NCBI GenBank assembly: GCA_051294375.1
Contig: CM119271.1
Location: 4,669,353-4,733,352 of the forward strand
DNA: 64,000 bases
Reading direction: 5' to 3'
Origin: Paraspadella gotoi
Taxonomy: Eukaryota > Chaetognatha
Position numbers and translations under genes: made by a program. The notes below the pieces were generated by a model. It made no database searches, had not been told where the DNA came from, and saw nothing but the letters and a program-made list of their open reading frames with translations. Shown in pieces: positions 58,241 to 64,000 of the stretch; position 1 is the first letter of the stretch; the number at the start of each line of letters is the position of its first letter.

Positions 58241-59151
58241 TCTCCTCTCAAAAATTCGTCTTGGTTATTTCCCCCCACAATCTCTCGCCGTTTCCGTAAA
58301 GAAAACCCACCCCTAACGCGGAGAGAAAGAAGGTGGGAGGTGGTGAAAAGAGCGGCGGTAGGAGGTGGTGAAGAGATCGGGGGTGGGAGGTGGTGAACCC
58401 GGTGGTGGATCTTCTTCTCCGGCTTCAAAAAAAAAGCCTTCGACGGTTCACAGTCCAACCCTTCCTCTTCCCCTTACCTTCGCTCGAGACTCTCCTCTTC
58501 CTCTTCTTCCTCCTCCTCCTCCCCCTAAAAATCGAAATCCATCACTTGACGAACTTCTTCCTATTTCTTTCTTCTCTCTCTCATCTTTTTATTTATATAT
58601 ATATTTATTTGTTCGTGACAGCCGCGCGCGATGATACGCGACCGGAAAATAAGTTTCGTTTCTTTTCCATTTCGTTCGAGATTTTTTAATTAATTTTTTA
58701 CGAAATCGTATGGAAAAAAAAAAATAATTATACGTTACTCGTACATCCCATTCTTGTCGTCTGCGTCGGAATTTTTTTTTTTTTCCACCGACTTCCCCCT
58801 CCCCGCCCTAAAAAAGAAACCGAAAATATTAATAAATAATAGCGGACCTACAAAAAATTCTTTTTTTAAACGGTGATAATCGATGAAAAACAGAAATCTG
58901 GGAAGATTATAAAAAAAAATCAAATTTCTTACTCATTTTTTTTTTCTATCTTCTCGATTTTAAAAAAAAAATTCGAAGCCTTTTGGTATTAATTCATATT
59001 ATTATCAAGTATGGATTAATAGTCTAATTTAGTATTTGATACCCTCCAACTTTTATGTCCTCGCGAAATCTCGGGCGGACAAAACGTAAGAAATGTCATT
59101 CGTGAAAAAAATTCGCCGATTGGACGAGATCACCCACTTGAACAAGAAACC

Positions 59152-59189
<38 letters not shown>

Positions 59190-59946
59190 TCTCTTATTGG
59201 CAACGTACCAATCGCTTAACTTAGTTTCTTTTCGAGGGATTTAATTAGATCCTAGTTAGGTCGCACTAGGTTAGGCCCTTTTTGGTAAATTAGGTGCCAT
59301 TCGTATTTATATTGTTAATAATTCACGAAAGTCGACCAACTTCGTTGTAATAAATAAACATGATAATAAAAACGGCCTTACTTTAAACTTTGCTAAAGAA
59401 ACCGACTTAAAAAATCTATTCCCTTTAATCTTTAGTTTATTTTTCCAGTATTTTTTTTCCTCAAAACAATTTAGTTGATGAAATCTTTCTCCCTTTCCCC
59501 GCGGAATAAATGTATAAGAAGTTTGATTATTTTTTGAAATTGTCCAGACCGTATTCTGAATATTTTAAAAAGCGCGTTGAAGAATGGAGACGGTTGTTTC
59601 AACTTCGCCAATCGAGTCAGAATCCATTTCTCAAAAAAAACCCAAAAAAATTTTATGAAAAAAAACCAATTAAGCCCCAATAACGTCGAATATTACTAAA
59701 AATAAAAATTTCTGACGCCGAAAAAATGTTTTCTTCCCTTACCGAATTCGATTCAAAAAAAAATATTAACGTTAACAGAGTAAACTTTTTTTATGTGAGG
59801 AAAAGAGAAATAAAAACATCTCGCTCTCTCTCTCTCTCTCTCTACTAAAAAAGGGAGTCCCCCTCCCCTTTTCATAACATTCCTTATTCATCTCTTTAAT
59901 TTTTTTTCAATACTTCCCATGCGAAAATATGCATGGATGTGGGTCC

Positions 59947-59987
<41 letters not shown>

Positions 59988-60465
59988 GATTGAGAGGATT
60001 AGATGATTCGGAGATTTGATACGAATCTTCAAATTTCGATACCAAAATAATAAAAAAAAAAATAAAAAAAAATTAATCCACTTTCTTTTTCATTTTTATT
60101 TCTCTTCATTACTTTTACTTTTAATCCGTTCCTTTCCTTTTATTCTATTCACCCAGAGAGAGACAGAGACACGAATGCGCATATTTTTGGCCGGCGGATT
60201 TTTCTCTCTCTCTCTCCGATGACATCCTTAGATAAACGATTAACGGAATTGATCACGTCTTACTCGGCTCGGAATGCGTATCTGTGTTCTGTTTTGTTTA
60301 TTAGTATAACTTTTGTTTTTACGTCGGTCCTTTTCACAAAAGTACAAACTTGTCTACCGCGAGTAATTTTTATCAATTAATATTTTCGCGCGTTTTCTCC
60401 TTTAAAATGAATTAGGATCTATTTCGTCTTTCTTCCGCTCGGAAACAAAAAAAAAACTATAAACA

Positions 60466-61003
60466 ATGGAAACGAGGCTGGCGACGAGTCTCTGCCCCGA
60501 ACGCCTCGTCGATTCTGAGACGAACTCGACGAAGAATCTCGACGACGATGTCGACCTCATCGCATCCCCTGCCCCACATCGATCCTCCTACCTCTTCATT
60601 CGCCGCCCAATCGCCCGCCGACTCCGCCCATCCCGCCTCTGTAAAACCGGCGCCACGTCGCCGCCGACTCGACCCCGGAAACTGAGGATTATCCGGCCGA
60701 CGTCGCCGGTCCGAACTCGCCCATCGCCGCTCCTCTTTTTCCTCCTTTTCGCCACACTTTCTCCACTTACCTTGGCCCAACTTATCTTCGAACCCAACCC
60801 CGAATTGACAGTGTTCCCTCAGGCCATCACCCCTCAGCCCAACGGCTACACCCGCGGCCCCTCGCGATGCTACGACGACCAGGGGCGGCCCCAGAGGTGC
60901 GTCCCTCCTTTCGTCAACGCGGCCTTCAATCAGAGGGTCGACGCCACCAACACTTGCGGGATTCCGGCGATCGAGTTTTGTCGACAGACTGGACATCAAA
61001 CGG
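60466..61003 (+). CDS. LAMC1: Laminin subunit gamma-1, coding exon 1 (start and beginning of laminin N-terminal domain)
   Basis: Laminin gamma chains join alpha and beta chains into the secreted heterotrimer that builds basement membranes; the N-terminal (LN) domain drives network polymerisation. The exon encodes 179 residues plus one base. Residues 135-144 read CYDDQGRPQRC-like and are followed by VPPFVNAAFN and TNTCG, the opening of the gamma-1 LN domain. The ATG at 60466 has a good context (acaATGg) and a stop codon (taa) two codons upstream in frame, so it is the first possible start. A hydrophobic stretch at residues 88-104 (PLLFFLLFATLSPLTLA) looks like the signal peptide core, but more than 80 basic, Ser/Pro-rich residues precede it, which is unusual. 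The donor is acgg|gttagg (phase 1). Joining it to the acceptor at 63599 gives TG-AT-RSC, matching the family. Family assignment is near certain; the true start is less so. Confidence 0.94.
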
Positions 61004-62014
61004 GTTAGGAGGGTGGGAGACTGGAGGGAATCCGGGGCGTTGATATAATTGGTGGACGTTTTTAAAATCTAAAAATAATGTCATTAAATGTGAGATAATA
61101 GCTAGTTGGCTTTAATATTTCAATTTTTTTTCTCACAATTTTATTTTTTATATATTTTGATAATTTATTCTTAAAACCTATTCCGAGCACCACTTGAGCC
61201 CTGCCCTGCTTTTTGAATGGTGTCCAGTGTCCACCTCTCTAAATTAGTTAAATAAATAAGTGAAAGCGGGGTGTTAAGAAAGAATAGCAGGGGGTTGTCT
61301 ATTTAGTGGTAGGACGATTTGGCCGGTGGAGAATATGCCCCCCCCCAAAAAAAAAAGTTGTTGAAGTTTTCATGAGTTTTATTTCCCTTTTAAATTGAGA
61401 GAGTTTTTGACACCTAAAAGCTTTTGACGTTGTTAAGAGAAAGTTATTGCAATAACACAAACATTCTTCGGTCTTCGACGAGAAAGAACCGCCTTAATTT
61501 TTTTCTAGGTCAAATTTATAAAACGCAATATTTGTTAACGCGATAGGTTTATGTTTAATTAAAGTTTTAGCGAAGGCGAAGGTGCTCTTTATTAAAAAAA
61601 AAAAAAAAAGTCCCAAAGTTTGTTGTCGCGACCTCCCCGCGGGGGAATGTTGTTTGAATCTATTAGGCGGCGTTTCCTGCCAGCGGCCCGCCTCTCTCTC
61701 TCCCTCGCCCGCCCCCGACGCCCCCCCCTTTCCACTTTTTCCCCAAAAACCTTCACCTTTCCAAGAGAGCATTATGCCCGCTTTTGGTTAATCCCTCTTT
61801 TGATTCTTAAGACTATATACAACCCTACAAGAGGGAAACAATGAGAAGCGAGAGAGGCCCTTACGGGACCCCCCTTACCTCCGCCCCCCCCCCCTTTTTC
61901 GGGCTCCGATTTCTTTATTTGTTGACGAAAACTGGAACGAAATTTTTTTTCATTTTTAGAAATGAGATTAATCGACCTCATCGCTTTTTCTCGGTTGAGA
62001 AGTTCCCAGGACTA

Positions 62015-62046
<32 letters not shown>

Positions 62047-63598
62047 CGCCCAGATTCTATAAAAACCGCAACGATTTAAAAAAAAAAAGAATTTATTTTT
62101 AAAAGAATAACAATTAGTAGGGTAATCTGATAAAGATTTTAAAAACGTTTTGTTTACATAAATAATAACAAAAGGGAAGAGAGGGAGCCCCAACTCATCC
62201 GAGGTGGCCAAACTATGTCAGTTTCGCGAGGAAAACAAACAGAAATAACCGTTCGCCTTTCTCGACTCCCCGGGTCTTCAATCGGAAATGAGGAAAGAGC
62301 GAGAAAAAATATTTTTTTTCCATTCCTCCCCTTAACTGAAGAAAACGAGCCTAGGTCCTAGCGAAAGTTTTCGTAGCTTGCTCTTGTACCCTTGAAATAC
62401 CTAATGCAAAGTAAAGGTTTGGGGCGGCGGCGGCATTTTTAACAATCTTAGATTTTTTTTATATAATTCACAGAATTCGATGTACCTTTATTTTCGCTCG
62501 ATTTCACGAAGATTAAAATACTCCTTAAAACCTTAATTTATCTTCGTTTATATTTCTAACGTGGAAGAAGGAAAACATTTGTCCGTCATCATCCTCTCTG
62601 TATTATCAAAACAAAGACATTCTCTCCTTCACTTTAGCTTCTAAACAAAAAAAAAAGTTGTTCCGGGGCAAGTCCTGATGGAAGACTCGTCCTTTTTTCA
62701 CCTCCACCCTCAATTCCCGCCCTCCAAATAAGACGGTTGACTGTCTCAAGACCCCAACGCCCCTCGCCTCGAAGACAAGAAGAAAAAAAAAAACCGGGTG
62801 TGGTCGAGAGAAGAGGGCGTGCTCGTTTTGTGTGCACGCGTGTGTTTTTTTTTCTTGCGTGCGTCTTGCGTGTGTGTTTGGGGTCCGTCTGTGTTTTTAA
62901 ACCTTTCGTTTTTACGGGTTTCTTTGTATCGAGGCAAATCTTCCTCCCTCAACACCCAACCCCCCCCCCTCAACCGCTTCCCCCCACCTCCTCGAATCCA
63001 GGTTTCGTCGAGATCTGGAGGCAACTCTTTCCCCCCCCAACTATTCCAGGTTTTCCTTCGGTATTACATACGGCCGTCTGGGTTTTTTTTTTTTTTTCCC
63101 CGATTACATCCTTTGGCGGAAAAGCCGTAGAGGAAATCGAATTCCAGAGATTTGATTGCCTTCTCTTTCACCCCCCTCCACTCACCCCTCACCCCCAAAA
63201 AAAAATAAAATGTACGGGGCTGTGGCTCCTCTCCTCCGGCAATCTGTTAATTAATGTTATTGTTAACGGGTTTTTTTTTTTCGACCCGCCCTGAACTGAT
63301 ACGATTTTTTTTCTTATTTTACAGTTAATATGTAATCGGAATTAAAATTATGATAATATAAAGAAAGATAGTTTATTCTCTTGTTGGAATTTCTCGTCTC
63401 TTCGCTCAATCAGAATTTTCCTTTCGTTTGCTTACCCTCAGTGCGCCGGATGTTGTAGTCCTTACCAAAATTTCTTCTTTCCTATAGAGCGTGTGGCGGC
63501 TTTTAATTTTTTTTTTTTGCCTTCCGCCGCGTAAGCTTAACCATCTCGGCTTCGAAATGATTTTTAACTTACCGTCACGTCTCTTTAACTTACCTCAG
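61004..63598 (+). other. LAMC1: Laminin gamma-1 intron 1
   Basis: This 2.6-kb intron has GT (gttagg) and AG (ctcag) borders and phase 1. It holds AT-rich sequence, runs of C (61345-61360, 61870-61900, 62960-63050), a short (GA)n near 62010-62045 and no convincing exon on either strand. Confidence 0.85.
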
Positions 63599-63722
63599 GC
63601 GCCACCCGATCCTGCGACATCTGGACGCGACGGACCCAAACCGCGCCCACCCGCCACGCTACCTCACCGACTTCAACAACGATTCTAACATGACCTACTG
63701 GCAATCTGAGACGATGCTGCAG
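63599..63722 (+). CDS. LAMC1: Laminin subunit gamma-1, coding exon 2 (LN domain, one-base frameshift)
   Basis: The acceptor ttacctcag|gcgcc at 63598/63599 and the donor cag|gtaagg at 63722/63723 bound a 124-base exon. Read in phase from exon 1 it starts ATRSCDI. It then has to shift frame near 63624 to continue DATDPNRAHPPRYLTDFNND and YWQSETMLQ, which match the gamma-1 pattern C-x-x-C-D-A then LTDYNN then WWQSQTML. One missing base after 'gacatctg' would restore the second cysteine of the CxxC pair and make the length compatible (1+125 bases). The break therefore looks like a sequence error, not a pseudogene lesion. The gene continues beyond the right edge of the window. Confidence 0.9.
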
Positions 63723-64000
63723 GTAAGGCGTCTTGCGGACGATCCTGCAGATTCTATACGTATATTAGAGAATGCTGCGAAAGAAGATAACTAACGTCGG
63801 TTTTACCAATATTTGTTCGGTATGAAACTAATCATTGTGATAATTAAATGCTACGTTGTGAAACGAACGTACTAATCTCAACAAACTAGTTCAATAAATA
63901 TATTACATAACTTGGTTGGAACTTGAGAGGGAATATCTTTTCTTAATACTACACTGCGGCGCAAAAAAAAAGACACTTGTTAGCTCTCCCCACTAATTCT
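63723..64000 (+). other. LAMC1: Start of laminin gamma-1 intron 2
   Basis: Begins with a consensus donor gtaagg; AT-rich, no further exon before the window ends. Confidence 0.8.

Larger units (their letters stand above)
52439..60465. other. Intergenic region between endophilin and laminin gamma-1
   Basis: No recognised exon. Contains a tgtccaa repeat (54476-54541), GGTT-rich stretch (55240-55345), a GC-rich 200-base island (55420-55620), (AG)n blocks (55880-56310), (CT)n (57560-57625), a 15-base minisatellite (58172-58240) and (GA)n (59950-59983). Confidence 0.7.

Overview
The window is nuclear DNA from an animal, most likely an aquatic invertebrate. The coding parts are split into spliced exons with GT-AG borders. 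Every recognisable gene is metazoan: laminin gamma, endophilin, PHF24/GINIP, a sperm CatSper3 channel and a glycolipid-transfer-domain protein. CatSper3 argues against the lineages usually reported to have lost CatSper (insects, nematodes, vertebrate groups such as birds), but the species cannot be named from the sequence. Gene density is low. The DNA between genes is full of (CT/AG)n, (AAAG)n, (CGA)n and (CAT)n microsatellites, minisatellites and short mobile elements. Single-base indels break several exons, and homologous copies in the window differ mostly by such indels, which looks like uncorrected long-read noise.

Layout: 1-7000 is repeat-rich with no firm gene; a possible first exon lies at 7015. 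7275-23960 is a duplicated block: copy 1A (7275-13740), a 25-N gap, copy 1B (13766-21430), then a partial third copy 1C (21437-23840). 1A and 1B each carry a minus-strand GLTP-domain gene. It is intact in 1B (exons 16681-16215, 15717-15420, 14359-14081) and broken in 1A. 25956-29312 is PHF24 (plus strand, three exons). 29313-32800 is repeats. 32824-49840 is a second duplicated block: copy 2A (about 32860-41841), a 25-N gap, then copy 2B (about 42062-49840). Each holds a minus-strand CATSPER3 gene of about 13 exons. Copies 2A and 2B differ by a TIR transposon (only in 2A), a TRIM-like element (only in 2B) and a 50-bp hairpin repeat (only in 2A). 50910-52438 is endophilin-A (plus), separated from CATSPER3 by a CCAAT-box-rich interval that may serve as a divergent promoter. 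52.4-60.4 kb has no recognised gene. 60466 to beyond the right edge is the 5' end of laminin gamma-1 (first two coding exons).

The genes do not form a pathway. Endophilin and PHF24 suggest synaptic or G-protein roles, CatSper3 a sperm role, and laminin the basement membrane. The main discoveries are the CatSper3 gene with a hyperacidic Asp-Met repeat tail, the GLTP-domain protein whose phosphate-binding residues are replaced, several undescribed-looking short mobile elements caught as presence/absence differences between copies, and assembly duplications whose junctions coincide with fixed-size gaps.
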